A stretch of 64,000 nucleotides of DNA from Neckera pumila (Eukaryota > Streptophyta > Bryopsida > Hypnales > Neckeraceae). The notes under the pieces were generated by a model. That model saw only the letters and a program-made list of their open reading frames with translations, was not told the origin of the DNA and made no database searches. The stretch spans positions 44,095,282-44,159,281 of the forward strand of contig OZ018409.1 in assembly GCA_963969595.1 (NCBI GenBank), written 5' to 3'. A program made the position numbers and the translations under genes. Shown in pieces: positions 35,701 through 50,700 of the stretch; position 1 is the first letter of the stretch; each line of letters starts with the position of its first letter.

Positions 35701-38700
35701 TTTCGATTGAACCTTCATTATTTTTCTTTTTATCATTTTAGTAGTAGTATAGTAGTAGTAGTTGGGGAGGCATTAGAACTTCATTTTTAATGCGTAAGTG
35801 TTAGTTGTTTATGTGTTGTGTCCCAGTGCTTGCCCACTTGGGGTGTGGACATACTTCTGTGTCTAATAGTCTATCCATGATATGTTTTGTGGTTTTGAAT
35901 GTTAAGGCTGTAGTTGACATCCATCACTACTCTCTTATGTAGCTACAGTTTGCATATCAATTCTTAGTTTTGTTATACAATCATGCATAATTTATTAATG
36001 ATTTCTGTGTGGCCACATAGTTGCATATTTTAGTACTCACGAACTTAGGTTTGACTTAGCAGGTGCGCGTGTCACTTTCAACTCTGTCATTTTATTGCAA
36101 TCGGCCTACGGTGGTTGCTACTTTAGATCTGGTGACTGCCATTACTGCTGATGTCCAGCCTAAGGAGGATGCAGAACCTACCCCTACTGCAACAGATGGT
36201 AAAAGCGATACACAGAAGTCTCCATATAAGGAAACGAGAGATGTCGCAGGTCCATCAGATATCGGTAATAAGGATGTGGTGGATCAAGTGGTTGACAGCA
36301 AAGAGGGTGATAAGGGAGTTTCTGAATCCATATATGCAGACGCCAAGGGGTCTGTGACCACGATAAACCCAAAAGTAGTTGAAGACGTAGATGATCAGGG
36401 CAATGCCAAGATTGCTCCTAAGAAAAAAGACTCGGTTGTCAAAGGGCTACTAGGTAAAGGAAAAGGCAGGGTGATGTTTTTGCTGGTGTTGGATTTGGAG
36501 TTTGCAGAAATTGTTCTGAATAAGGAAGATGGCTCTCAGCTAGCAACCCTGTCCCAAGACAATTTTCACACGGATGCGAAGGTACAATTACCGTCATCAC
36601 TACCTTTCAATAATGTTTTTCTCCTGTTTGATTTTGACCTTCACATCTAACTGCATTTTCAGAGGGATATCTCTTGATTGAATTTAGAATCAAACTTCAA
36701 AGAAAATTGTTTTATGACTTCATGCGGTGTTTTCGACTTATAAAGGAAGAATTGTGTGTTATGAATGGTTACTGTCCAAATTGCTGACCTGGAAGGATTT
36801 TCACCTATTACTAGATTTATCCAGCATCATGGGGAATCAAGGCCACTCTAGGTAATCTTCGCATCAGTGACGATAACGTGAAGGACTATCACCATGGAGG
36901 CATCCCTTATCAGTACATTTGTGATATGAGAGATTCTGGCGGTTCCTCTTTCATCGAGGTTAAGAGACACTTGTCTTACGTTCAACTTTTAAAGTTATTG
37001 TTATTTTCTTTCATGGTCGAAATCATCCAAACGACTGGGAAAATAGAAGACTTGCAGCACTTGGTCTTACTTAGGATAGCCAGGAGAGTTGTGTCCTTGT
37101 GCTGCTCACGCAAGAATTTCTGGTTATTTTCTTATCGACTGTTAAGACCATGGTATTCTTATATTCTGACTTTAATCATGCTTCAAGGTTATAAAGAAGA
37201 GTACCATGTGGTGTATTGCTGTTTTTGGTACTGACCAACTCTGCAGAAGTTGTGGATTTCATGCAAATCTGCTCTTTGTTGATGTATATTGCCTATCAGT
37301 ACTGTGTGAGCTTAGAGTCATATTTTGTCAACAGTAGTCATATTTTATCAACAGAACAATGTATTCAGAGAACATGACTACTGTTGGTACAGTATTTCAG
37401 AACTTTAACTGTAATTTTTGGTAACGAATTTGTGCGCAGTTGGAGTTTGTGTCTTTCAATGAAGATGACCTTGATTATGAAGGTTACGATTACAGTATCA
37501 CTGGAAAACTTTCAGAAGTACGGCTTGTGTTTCTCAACCGCTTTATTCAAGAGGTGAGTTTAGCTATTTTCCTTTAGGAAATGTCGTAATAAATTTCAGT
37601 TTTTTTGCAGGGAGATTAGAAGTTGCACCTTGCAGGAAAAACAGTGCTGTAGTTTCTTATTATTGAGATATGCAGTACACATTCTATACATCATGTTTGA
37701 ATTGGTTTGCAGGTCATTGCTTACTTTATGGGTCTCATCCCTCAAACTTCCGGATATGTGATGAGGCTGAAAGATCGTGCATCAGACTATGAGAAATTAT
37801 TTTCTCAATCCGAGATAGAGGGACAGCCATCTCTGAAGTTGCACATTTCTCTTTCGAAGCCTATCATTATAATGCCTCGTGGAACTTACAGTACTGAGTG
37901 AGTGAGTCCAATCTATATCGAGTGAGCCATGTCCTGGATACTCATAGGACGTATCAAAGTTTTTTCTTCTATTTTGCTTTGCTGTTTTTATTCTTACGTT
38001 TGCCTACCATTTATGATCCTCTTGATATTTTTTGGCATGGGAACAGTTTCATGGAACTTGATATCCTACATATCAACATACTTAGCAGCTCTGAGTGGTT
38101 TGGCGATGGAAAGGACGAGGTCGGAGCCATTCGCCTGGAGACAATCAAGCTTGATGTAATACTCACACTTTTGAAGCAGGGACATTGAATGAAGTTCAAA
38201 GCAGAAATCAGTTGGTTCAGTTGGTATGCTTTGATTAGTATTCGGATATTTATGTTGGGACTTTAGTTACACAGCTTTGGGTTCATACGTGGAGGTATTC
38301 ATCTTGAAAATGGTCATGCAGGTTGAAGATGTAAGTTTAACTGTTGGAGTTAAAGGCAATGTTGGAAGTGAGATTTTCGATCGAGCGAGAGGAATCGGCT
38401 TGGTAGTCAGGCGACCATTGCGTGACCTTTGGCACAAGGTGCCTGGTATTGAAGCCACAGTCAAGGTGATCTGCCTTAAAACTTCTCTCTCCTTTGAGTA
38501 ACTGCTAGAACTTAATTCTCTATCTATCGTTGCACTGTTTCATCCCTTATGAGTATCTAATCATCCTGAGAATGTGTTTGTAATTCTTCTATCTAAACAT
38601 GTCTTTACTGACAGATTGAAGAGCTTCGAGCATCTCTCGCTGACAAGGAGTATCAAGTGATAACTGAGTGCGTCTCTCAGAATATGGCCGAAATACCAGA

Positions 38701-41700
38701 TTTACCTCCTACAATGTACGATAACGAGCCCTTAAAGGAGGAAAACACGAAGGCAGAGGATCAAGCTCAAAATTTGGAAGAAGAAGGTGCTAATGGCCCA
38801 GATGTTGTCCCTGAGAATCCAGAAGTAGTGAAAGATCAAGATCCTGAGGGGAGTGGCTCGTCACCTGAAAAGCCCTACACTATGATCAAAGTTGGTGTTA
38901 GGATTGATCTGGTTGAACTCCGCTTGTTCGTTGGTGGCACCAGGGATGCATCACTTGCAACTGTCCAGGTTAGTCTTGGAAGGTTATTTAAAAAGAAATA
39001 AGTGCTGCCTAGTACTCTCAATAGTGCAACTGTGATTCGATCTGTCATAGAGCATCCGGAGATTATAGCATGTATGTGATATGTGTTACAATTCAGTGTA
39101 TTATCTGATACTGGAACTTGCAGGTAATTGGCGTGTGGGCGTCGTATAAAGTGAACAACGTTGAGGAATCAGTTGTGATGGCATCACTGGAAAGGCTTAG
39201 TCTAAAAGATGAACGTGAAGGAATCGATCCGGAAATGCAGTTCATGGTTGGATATGCAGATGATCAGGTACCAAATACCTTGGAGGATATATCGGGTTAC
39301 ATTGGAAGAAACAGGGAAAAGGAAACTGAGAATGGCATTGCGCTTGGAACCTCAGACACATCGCATGGGTGGGGGTATGGTCTTGTGAACATCTTTCTTA
39401 AATTTCTTGCATACATGTAGGAATTTTTATTAGATCTTTCTGGTTCTCTTATTTCCGAGTTCTTGTACTCTTAGTTCTTGCTTTTGATGACATCGATATC
39501 TGGAGATTAAATGTGCAACATTGAGTTGGATGCTATAAGTAGATTAGCGTTCCTGTTACAGGAGGGACTTCAAAATACAGAAGCAATGTGCATAGGATAA
39601 TTTTTGACACTGCCTAAAGTGTAGCCTTAAAAATGTTTCTGGGTTTTGTTTTCCTACTGAAAGACTATGTCTGCCCTCTTTGTTGCCTTTCTTCTCTTTG
39701 TCTACATGTTTGAATCTAGATTTTCTGTTACTCAAAATTATCAAAATCATTATTTCTTCAATCATTGTCGCTAGGAAATGTGGTAGAGATTTCGCTCTTG
39801 TAGTGTTTCGTCTGTGGACGCTGAACATTATAATTGCTTCTTCGCATATGCTTGTAGGTCTGTGCTGATATACAACATTTGCTGGGCTAAATCTACTCTA
39901 GGAATGAGTTTGTCTGGGCTTACACAACAATGTTTAGGTGTAAGTTTTGTAACTATTGAAATCGTCCTGTGTAGATCTGGTTTGACGATGATTGTAGTTG
40001 ATGCGAAACTCAGTCCAACGCAACAACAAGTTTCTCTTCGCATCCAGCGTCCACGGGTTGTGGTAGCTTTTGATTTTCTCTTGGCTGTTGGCGAGTTCTT
40101 CGTCCCATCAATGCATGGAATGCTGACTGAGAAGGGTGAGGAAAACCCACTGGATATGAAGAAGGGGATATTCCTGAACAATCAATTATATAAGCAAACA
40201 GTAAAGGAGGTTCGAATTTCACCGAAGAAGCCTCTAGTTGCTGATTATGAAGGGGTTCAAGAGTATATCTACGACGGGCAAGGAAACACATTGCGGCTTT
40301 TGGACCGTCACAATGAAGACATTTCTACGCTATCCCCCGACTTCTTGATCTTTGTTGGAGATGGCAAAAGATTGATATTTAGAAATGTGGTCATTCAGGT
40401 ATTTTCTTAGTTTCCTTCTACTCCTATGCTTTTAAGTATCAGCATCACATTTTTATTCAGCACTTGTGCCTAAAACATGGCGTGCAGATACCGGTGAGGA
40501 TAGTATTTTTGAGGTCAGTTATTCATTATTAGTGATCAATTGTGGCAGGATGGCGAATTTTTGGATTCATCTCTTTATCTCGGCAGCAATAGCAGTTATT
40601 CGGCATTTCGGGATGATGGAGTATTTTTTGAAGCACCGCCTGAGGTGTCTGATACCTCAAGCACTGTGTCATCTCACCCAGATGATAAGGACAACGTGAC
40701 AGAAGGTGACAAACCGCCTGTGGAGCTGGTTTTCGATCTGCAGGTATTTTAGATTCAGGGGCATCATAGATTTTCCATTCTAAGAAATTACTGTACAGTA
40801 CAAGGATCTAAAATTGAAATTTTTGGGTGGTCCATGTAGAGTTTCCCTGGCGTGCCTGAAACACGGAAATGAATGCGTGGTCAACAATCATGGGTCAGTG
40901 TTAAGTATGCTACAATATAGTCCATCACAGGCCTCCAGATTAAGGAAGTGCGGCTGTTAGCAGCTTAGTGTTATGTATGTCAATTAGATGTGGGCTTCGG
41001 AGAATGGTACTGGATGTCAATGAATTTACGAATCTTTCAGTGATCTGATGTTTGCGACTTTGTGCCACATCTTGATGTGATGTGCTGAACATGGCATGCG
41101 AGGCCGGTGAATGCAAGGCATTGAACGAAGTATTGACTGGTTTCTTGACATGTGTCAGGCTATTGGTCCAGAGCTTACCCTTTATGATAGTTTGAATCGA
41201 TCATCTGAGTCACTAGTCCTTTCCGAGCGACATCTTCGTGCTAGAATGAACGTTTTTGCCAGGTACTTGCACAATACTGCTTTATAAAGTGAGTTATTAT
41301 GGATTGTTAAGCTGTATTTAAGAGCGAAAATACCTTATTCATTGACTATTCATAGACGTTCAATGGTTTTACTATGGGTATTAGAGAATGTCTTTAATTT
41401 TGCGAGTTTATTTCAATAAGCCCTTATTCTCTTGATTTTGGACCTGTTTCTGTGTGTTAAATCTTTGTGCCTGTTCAACCGTGTTTGTAGGGAGTAGTTA
41501 TCTCGATGGATTTACAATCTCTCTCTTTTCTGACTATTAAAGGTCCAACATCATTCTTAGTCATTCGATCTCGTGACTGATGTGAGGCTGTATCTAGATT
41601 TTCGTGACCATGTGCTACTTTTTTAAAGCTTACATTTCGTTTTGTATGGTGAACTTCGACGGACAATTACATATTAGTGAATCGTTCCACTTGTTTTTTG

Positions 41701-44700
41701 CAGATTTTCAATGAATGGAGATGATTTGGACCTCACAGCAAATTTGAATGGCTTTACGGTGGAGTCAACTAGTGGTGTAAAGGTCTTAGAGCCTTTCGAT
41801 GCTTCTGCAACCTATTCGCTGGTGGCAGGACAACAAAATATCCATATTGCCATGACAGATATCTACACTAACTTTTCCTTCAGCATTCTCCAGCTCATCT
41901 TACGCCTGGAGGAGGATGTTATGTCCATCATGCGTATCTCATCTGAGCAGATTACTGTTGAATGCTCGGAGTTTGAAAAAATATGGGCAGATGATGGTAT
42001 GACAATCTTTTTACATTTCATATCTCGTGAATTCAAAGTATTCATTTTAATGATTGCTGTTGTCAAGTCGTTATCGATATAAACCTTCGTATTAGTTAGT
42101 CTTTACTTTGCTAGGCTATTTGCTGTGCCTATATGAAAGGTGCGTTGCAAGTTATTCGTCTTGTCAATCTGGAGGGTGCTATCTTGCAGACTCTCAAATT
42201 GCAGTAGGTGGATCGCACCTTGCTTTTTGGCGGCCTCGACCACCACCCGGTTTTGCTGTGCTTGGTGATTGCTTAACACCGCTGTAAGTCTGCAACCGGA
42301 GACTTCATGGAACCGTATACATATTTTATAATGAATGCAGCTGTTCTGTGTTCTTTTTGCCTCTAAATACTGGCCACTGATGCAAATTGTGACTGGTATT
42401 GAAGGGATGAGCCACCAGCAAAGGGCGTACTGACTGTCAATATGGCTTTAGCACGAGGGAAGAGACCTACTGGATTTGAATGTGTATGGTCGTCAATTGA
42501 CCTTCTCCCGGAGGGTTCTCAGAGGTCTCGTGTAGATGAGCAGCTCCTCCAATTGGCTGAGCATAGTAGTATGCAAGATTTGGACAATGCTCCACTTATC
42601 GGATCTGATGGCGAAGAGGCAGAGAAGCAAGGCTGCTCTGTCTGGTTACCAATTCCACCAGAAGGTTATGTTGCTCTCGGCTGTGTGGTTTGGAAAGGGC
42701 AGGAAGAACCTCCTAAATCTGCTGCCCTGTGTGTTTTATCCTCATTTGTATCACCTTGTTCGATGCAGGACTGCATTTATATTCAGGGTCATCGTGGGTG
42801 AGTTCAATTCTTCCTAAAATCGACCTTCTTTGAATGTGTCTGATACAGATTAGTTCATCGACTAGATCTGTAGCATTTGGGATGCAGAGCTGCATTGGAA
42901 ATTTTTCAGCTGAGCACTTTGTGGCATGAGCCTTTTCTGAGGTCGTTCGGTTGTGGAAGTATGCTTTGTGACTCAACTTTTTATTGCTGTGGCAAACCAT
43001 TCTGATGATGCCCGCCTCCTCTTTGCAGTTTCTGATGCTGTGCCAAATTCACCATTCTGTGTTGGATTGCAGATCTGCTGACTCAGATGAACGAAAGCAG
43101 TGGGCATTTTGGCGAGTAGATAACTCAATCGGCACTTTCTACTTGCAAAACAATCCGAAGGAGTTGGTCCAACCCCAACCTTATGACCTTCGACTTTCTA
43201 TTTCAAGTCATAGATTATTTACTGTGAACGAAACAGTTCCAAGCTCTGGCAAACCACAAACGAGACTGGCGAGCACATTGTCATCCATTGGTAAGTCATT
43301 GAGTAAGAGGAGCATATTATCTTCCTTTTATGGCATGATTTGTTCTCAATTTTGGTAGGTTGATTCTTGAAGCCTCAGATTATTTATGGGCCGCAGCGCA
43401 CATACCACATCTCGAAGTCTATTGTCATCTGTGTCCCTTCCTTGGATGTTGCGGTTTGTTTGTAAACTATTTCACGCATCTTCCAGTTAGAAACTAGGTA
43501 CTTTCGATTGGTCAGCCGAGCTTGAGGAATGGTCAAGTGTCAACATCGCATAGCTGGAGAACCACTAGTGTAAAGACCATCAGTTTTACTATTGTCATCA
43601 TCCTTTTCCCAGCTGGACCGTGTTGAGAAGCTATGATACTTCGAGTTGAATCCATGTTGTTTCTGACTAGCTGATTATATTCCTTGTTTTCAAAACTTTT
43701 GCAGGTGAAGTGGAAAGTGAAGAAGAAAGTGACAACTGTGGGCCATTACCATCAGTTGTCTCATCTGGTAGAATACACGAGAATGTAGGAAGATTCAGAT
43801 TGGTATGGTGGGACAAGGGCAGGCGGTCTTCTGATGGTGTCTCCATATGGCGACCAATTGTGCCACCTGGCCGTTCCATGCTGGGAGACCTGGCTGTGAA
43901 AGGGTAAGTCCTTGTCTCAAGTCACTTTGCATTAGGTAAGCATTCTGCAGTTCCATTGATTGCATGCATCGAAAATGCATTGCTTTCAGTTTAACTCTGT
44001 GAGTTGTGTGCAGATATGAACCACCAAGCACAGGTTTTGTTCTGCGTGACACCGACGAGGGTCTGGTCAGAAAGCCAGAACGTTTTCAAGAACTCGCTCA
44101 CATTTCCAAACAAAGGCATCTGGACTGTGTTTACTTCTGGATCCCAATTCCTCCCCCAGGGTATTCAGCCATGGGGTGCATAGCTGGCAAGTGCCCTCGT
44201 CCTGATAAAGATGTAATGGAGAGCATCCGCTGTGTGCGGAATGATCTTGTCAGCAGTTCCAACTTTTCAGTCTCTAGTCTCTGGACGACTAGGTATTTGG
44301 AGCCGAGGCAACAGCACCTGAGTATCTGGCCTGTAGAGAACGAGGTAAATGTGCTTGAAGTCCTTTTCCTTTATGAGGTCGTGTAAAGGAAAACTCTATA
44401 TCGTTCGCGGTGATTCAACCTGTTTGTTTTCATACTGCAATGAGTTCCTGATTCCAACATTCTAAACTTATCCTTAAACTCTCTGTTCCCCTTGAATATA
44501 AAAATAGTAAGCTGACGCCGTAGGAATGACAATGTGCTTGTGGGGCAGTCACGAACTTTTTTCGTTAAGCCTGGAAGCTTTGAAAGGCCCCCCTCTCAAG
44601 CTGCTCTTGGCTTAGCGAATTTCAGAAGACAAGCAGAGCCTGACAACTTGTTTCTGGCTGTGGAAGTCAAGAGTGCCTCGGTGACTTTCTACGATGATTT

Positions 44701-47700
44701 TGGTGGCTTTGTAAGTAAAGTTCTTTATTATTCGTAGTGGAATCATGTTGGTGTGGTGGCTTAGAATATTTATTTATGTACTAGATCGTGGTTTTATAGC
44801 GGATAATGAGTTCTTGAACCAGTTACAATGAATTTCTATTTCAGTTTATTAAATTTGGCTAAGAACCAAAGTAGGTGTCGGAATCTCAGAAGAGCCCATT
44901 CCTCTAAATGTGGGATTTCTTTAATTTTCTTATCGTGATTCATTAATTTGCTCTGTATCTAAAGGCTGGCACTTCAAAGTACAAGGACTGTCCTCAGGGT
45001 CCTCTTTGACATGATCAAATTACGGTCATTTACGCTCAAATGTATGGTTTGTGAATATAGATGGCACCGTTACTGGACTTGTCCATATTCGGCATACAAG
45101 CAGGCTTTCATGGGCGCATGGAGGCATTCAGCACAGTTGTTAATTTTTCTTTGGGGGCCACTACGTTCAACAGCAAGTTTGACGTTTGGGAGCCTCTCAT
45201 CGAGACCTGTGATGCAGTTGTCAGGTGTGTCCCTACTAATACGTAGTAAACATTTTATACCAATATTTTTGTAATTATTAGTACTTCTTGTTTGAAGATA
45301 CATACTAAACATTTCATACCAAATATTTGTTATAATGGAATCTCAGATTTTTCAACACTTATCATATATTAATGAGTCACTAAGGTGCATTAAAATCCGA
45401 AAATCAACTCATGCAAATATCAAAAGTAACTTCTTACCATATGCCTTCAATTTAAGTGGACTTTTTGTGATGGGTGATCCAGATACGAGTACAACAGTGA
45501 TCCACAAGATAAAGCTCAACCTACAGTATCAAGAGTTCAAATCAATACCCCCAGTGACTTCAATGTGAATATGTCTGTCGCAAATGCGAACATGCTGTTG
45601 GAAGCCTACTCAAGTTGGATAAACCTGAGCAAACTTGAAGCATTTACCAAGAATCAGAAATCTATGGTAATCGGTTGATCCTGTCTCTGTGATTATTGTG
45701 GATATTGTGTGGCGGCTTGTTTGGTTTTGCCTATTGACTACCTAAGGAACATTCCTAATGCACGAGAATGTGCAGTCTGTACCAATATGTCAATCACTGC
45801 AAGTTTTCAGATAGTTCATTTACACTTGCACTCATTGTTTTCCAATTTGTAAAATTATCGCGAACATAATTAATAAAGTATGTGAAAACTCTATTATGGC
45901 ATCGATATTTGTTATTATATTTACAAAATACTACTCCCTCTGTCTCAAAATAAATCCGTCGTACTCCCACAGCCCCACGAGAAACCACGGATTTGTTTTG
46001 AGACAGAGGGAGGGAGTACTAGAGAATTATTATACTATAACGTAACTTTTTTTCCAATCTCGTTGTTTCATGGTAAATCACCCTGATTTACTTACGAAAC
46101 AATGCAGAGCAATTTCACTTCTAAACCTTATCGACTGTGAATTCTCACATTAGCCTGCCTAGCACTACTGTAAATAGTGTGATATTTCGAAATTTTTGCG
46201 CCTTACAGTTATTGTGATAAATGGTGCCGTAAATGTGAGGTTTTCTAGTCGAATTAGTGCTCTATAATTCTATATGCTGAAAATCTTGGATGTCGTGCAG
46301 GAGAGTTCTGGAAGTTCACGGAATGTCAGTCGAAAACTTCTAAAACACAGTACAGATAAATTCATGGACGGTAAGTGCAACAAGAATTCTCTTATACTGG
46401 CACACAACGAGGTAGGAGAACAGCTTTGGCTGAGAACTGTTGAAGGAAGTGGCAAATATCAAGTGTCGTCTTTACCACCAAACGGAACTGCCACGATTAA
46501 GCTGCCAGTCACTCACAGCATTCAAGACTCTAGTCTGAAGAAGATGGTGCCTGGACGCCCTGGGAAATTTGTTTCAATGAGGATTGGTGATGCTGAGGTG
46601 AGAATGCGGACTGTGCTGTTGTCATGATTAATTCCTACCTTTGAAGTTCTGTAATAGTAATCGTTGAGCACCTCGTGTCGTAAATGTCGTTTATAGTGAT
46701 GCTACGATACAGTTTTCTGTTCCTGTATTTTGCATTAGTGTTCTGATATGTATTTGGTAACAGTTACCACGGGAGCAGGGTATCGGAGGGAGGGAGTACA
46801 TGGCAGCAATTCGCATAGTGCCCATAAATCTAGCTACTGTTAGCAGGCAGCTACAATTCCAGAATGCTCGAACTCGCTGTGTGAACCGGGTCAAAGACAG
46901 TGGTACTGATAAAGTGCATGTCATCTGGGACGAGGTTTTTGTATTTGAAGTCCAATCAGGGGTATGTCTGCTACATTTTTTCATTTTTTCATTTTTTGAA
47001 CTATTTTGTTGGCTTCTTGACAATTGTGTGAAGGGCAGTGCATCTTCCATTTCGTACCTCTATTTCCTTCCTCTTAGGACTACGGCCACGGGTAGCACAC
47101 CTCTGGTAGCATACTTGTCATAGAGATAACTTCTTTTTCGAATATGACAATTTCATCTTGTAAGGTTGATGTAAATCCTTCATGCAGGAAGTAAACCGCG
47201 CAGAGATTTTGGTCACTGATCTTGCCAGAGGTACGTCTTTCGTTTTGTTTATGCACTCTATTGTTAAAGACAAGAATGTCATTAGACCCAAGTTAGTTCA
47301 AATTTTGTGATTGCAAGTGCGCGGCAGTTTGTCACTTTTATTTTTCCCTGAAATGATTATCGAGGTTTATCTGCAGGATCATGTGTTGGACATTGCTCCC
47401 TTGAGCTTACTGAAAAAGAGGCAAATGAATCGAGCAAGGATAACAGCAACCTTTCGCTAAGATCTGAAATTCTTTACCCACCTAAAACGAAAGAGGTGAC
47501 TCCGGAACCTGTGGAACCTCGCTTTATTAACCCACTCTTCTAACATCTTGATGACCATGTGGTAGCTTGGAGTTGCTGTATGTGTTTGCCTTGTGCAAGT
47601 GCTTCTTGCTGAGTCGATACTCGAGACGAAAATAATCTTTTAAGTGGATGATTACGAATGCATTTATTATGATGTCATTGTCTGTTAATATCTGTGAAGT

Positions 47701-50700
47701 TTAATGCTTGTCATATATTTTTATCTCAGAAAGGTTGGTAATTGAGATTACAGATATTCTTGTTCAATTTGAGATTATCATGCAATCTGCAGGGGGAGGC
47801 TGGTCTGCTGGGTGAAGATGTTGACTTCAATCATGGAGACAGCCAGAATGGTCGCATTAATCTATCAGTACAATTTTTTTCCGTGTATGGGGAGGAAGGC
47901 GATGATGAAGATTCTGAGGATACAGAGTCTCAGCAAAACGACCCCTCCCAGAGATTTGGCGCAATTGATGTATCCGTCACGAGAAATGGGCCCTGGTCTC
48001 CTGTACGACTGAATTATGGACTTGGTCCGGCACCATGGCACTTAGGGAGGGATCATTTGGCCAGTGAAATGCTTGTCTACGAGGGAATAAAGCATCTGTT
48101 TGTTAGAACTCTTGTAACTGTTATGAATGAGACCAAGTATCATCTTGAAGCTCGCCTGTGCCCAGACTTTCTTGTGGGTCAAGAAACTGAGGGAAGTGCA
48201 TCGGATGTCAGTGATTTGGAGTACTCTGTGGAGGAAGAAATCTTTGAGAATGAGAGGAAACAACAAGGCAAAGGATGGGGTCATCCTGCTTTGCCCACAG
48301 ATCCAGGCCATTTGTCCAATCGGGATCTGTCTTGTTCTTGGAAGGTAAAATCTTTGCTGGAATTTCCCTATTTAATTTATAGGATTATGTAACATAATAA
48401 TAATATTGTACTACCATTTGTTCTATGAATGCACTCGAATCACCAGATTTGGCATGATAGCTAATTAGAGCAATGCATTGAAGTTAAGACTTCCCACCCC
48501 AATCCACAGTTTGTAATTCCAGAAGGTTCGGCGAGGATTGGCGTTGTTTAGAGATGACATCGATTATTTTCCTTGTGTTGTACATGTTGTATTGGTTAAA
48601 TACCTAATGAAGTATTTAAAGGTTTAAGACTGATGTTGAACAGCCTATTTGAAGGACTGATTCTAAGTTACTGTAATTGTGATGTGCAGGAGTTTTCTCA
48701 ATTTCCAATTGAGTATGGTTATGTTTGGATGACTGACTGGCTACCTGACAGAACTGGAGCAGATGAACACGATGGATGGGCTTATGCTTTTGATTTTCAC
48801 TCGCTCAAGGATTGGCCACCAACTAACAGCGGTGAAAAAGTCGGAGTAAAAGCTTCCATGTTCGTAAGACGCCGTAGGTGGATTCGTTCTCGGCAACGTA
48901 AGGACAGTACCAGGAAGTTTGTGATCTCGCTCGGAACTTTAGAGCCCCAGTGTAGTGTCGCCTGTCCGATTACGAGTTTACGGCCAGGCGGGTTAGATTA
49001 CATTTTTCAGGTGCGGGTACTTCTTGGCAGAGACATAGTAATATCTATGATGTTTAGCTTTCAAGTTATTTCGAGATTAGCCGTGTTCTTGTATGGGAGA
49101 AACATTCTCGCTCTTGAATACATGTCTTCGCCACTCTTCTGAAATGTTACTGAGTTACCCTAATTCTTCACCTTCCAAGTCTAAAACGCTTTTCGATTTT
49201 TAGTTGTTAGTAACAACTTCTGTTGTTGTTGTACTGCATGGGAAGTGTATTCTTACAGGTCCACAGTGCAAGAGTTTCAGCCTATTCAATGTAGATTTGG
49301 ATATTTTTTCACTGAAGCTAACGGTTTATGTGAGCCTGTCTTTCTGCAGGTCAAGCCTCAAGTTGGATCTGTAAACTCTGGCGTTTCACATAGTTGGAGC
49401 TCAGTTGTATCATACAAAGGCAATTCTGAATTGGATAAATCCAGGCAACCCTTCAAAGAGCTCCGTATACGCGGCCTACAGAATACCGAGGAGCTCTTAC
49501 GTTGCTCAATTCTGGCAACAAGCAGTGATATGGAGGAGAAAGATGCATGGCTTTGTGTTGAGTGTAAAGCAACTGAGGTGGGGAAAACCAGTCAACTGGA
49601 CCCTATTGAGGATTGGCGCTTAATTATTTCTGCACCTTTGGAGCTCGTGAACTTTCTACCGGTAGCGTGCAAGTATACGGTCTCAAAAAAGGCAAATGGG
49701 AAATGGCTTGTTCCACTACAAAGCGGATCCGTTGAACCTGGAGGATCGAAGGCCATATTCCTTTGTGACTTGCGCAAAGCGCTTTATCTGAAGTGGGTTC
49801 CAGAGGGTGGCTGGCAACACGAGGAAGTGAGAATTCTTAGGCCGTATATCGATTTATCGATTGCCTTATCATTATATGTCGTATCTAGCTAGCATGGAGG
49901 GGGGATGAATATTAAGTGACACCGTTTAGATTAAATTTTCAAGTCATACACATCTTGCCTTTTGCATCCGACTTTTCTCGCTGTTCATTTTCATCATCCA
50001 CAAGATGCTCATCTTTGACTCTAAGTAGAATTTGATATCTCTCAATTTGATATCAAATACTTCGAGATTTCCCTACGTGTCATATTAAATCTATGTGTGT
50101 TATTTGTGAAGGACGACGTATTGATATCACAAGTGGGAAAAGACCCTGCAAAGAGATTGATTGTAACAAATGGAGTGCGGTATGTAAACCAGTCTCTGTC
50201 ATTGTTCTGAGATATATTAAATTCAATTTGAGTTTTACTCTGCTTATTGAATTTAGCATTATCCCATTAAATGCTTAGGTCATGCTTGCCTGGAGTCATT
50301 TCTAATGCAATTTTGACGGATAAAAAACGTGACTGTAATCTGGTTGTATGCTAGTGAGTCTACGTTGTTTTCTTTGGATTTTGATCATATGCCACCCGCG
50401 TTGTGTTTTGACCTTGTTCAAGACAATGAGCTTTATTACACTTCTCAAGTTGTAGGCCCTTTCTCTGAATCTTTTGGGGTTTACCCGTGAAAGAATATAT
50501 GTCTGTCGGAATTGTATTTATTCAAATGCCAGCGAATAACTGCTTTATGAAAATTACCACTCGAATTAAGAATTGCTCGCCACTTAGGGAAGATAGAGTG
50601 GCGCTGCTCACATCTGCCTGTTTTCATCATCATTACACTGAGAGAGAATGGGCTGAAGGTGGAGGTTCGGAATGTGATTATCTAGCTGGGGATGCCGCAG

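Noticed and set aside
39828..40291. Minus-strand frames of about 90-117 codons over VPS13 exon 33
   Set aside because: The sense strand carries conserved VPS13 motifs here; the antisense frames look like composition artefacts.
46780..46800. A further Stowaway terminus at GGAGGGAGGGAGTAC
   Set aside because: It lies within a coding exon in the right phase, so it is not annotated as a separate element; the possible origin is raised as a finding.
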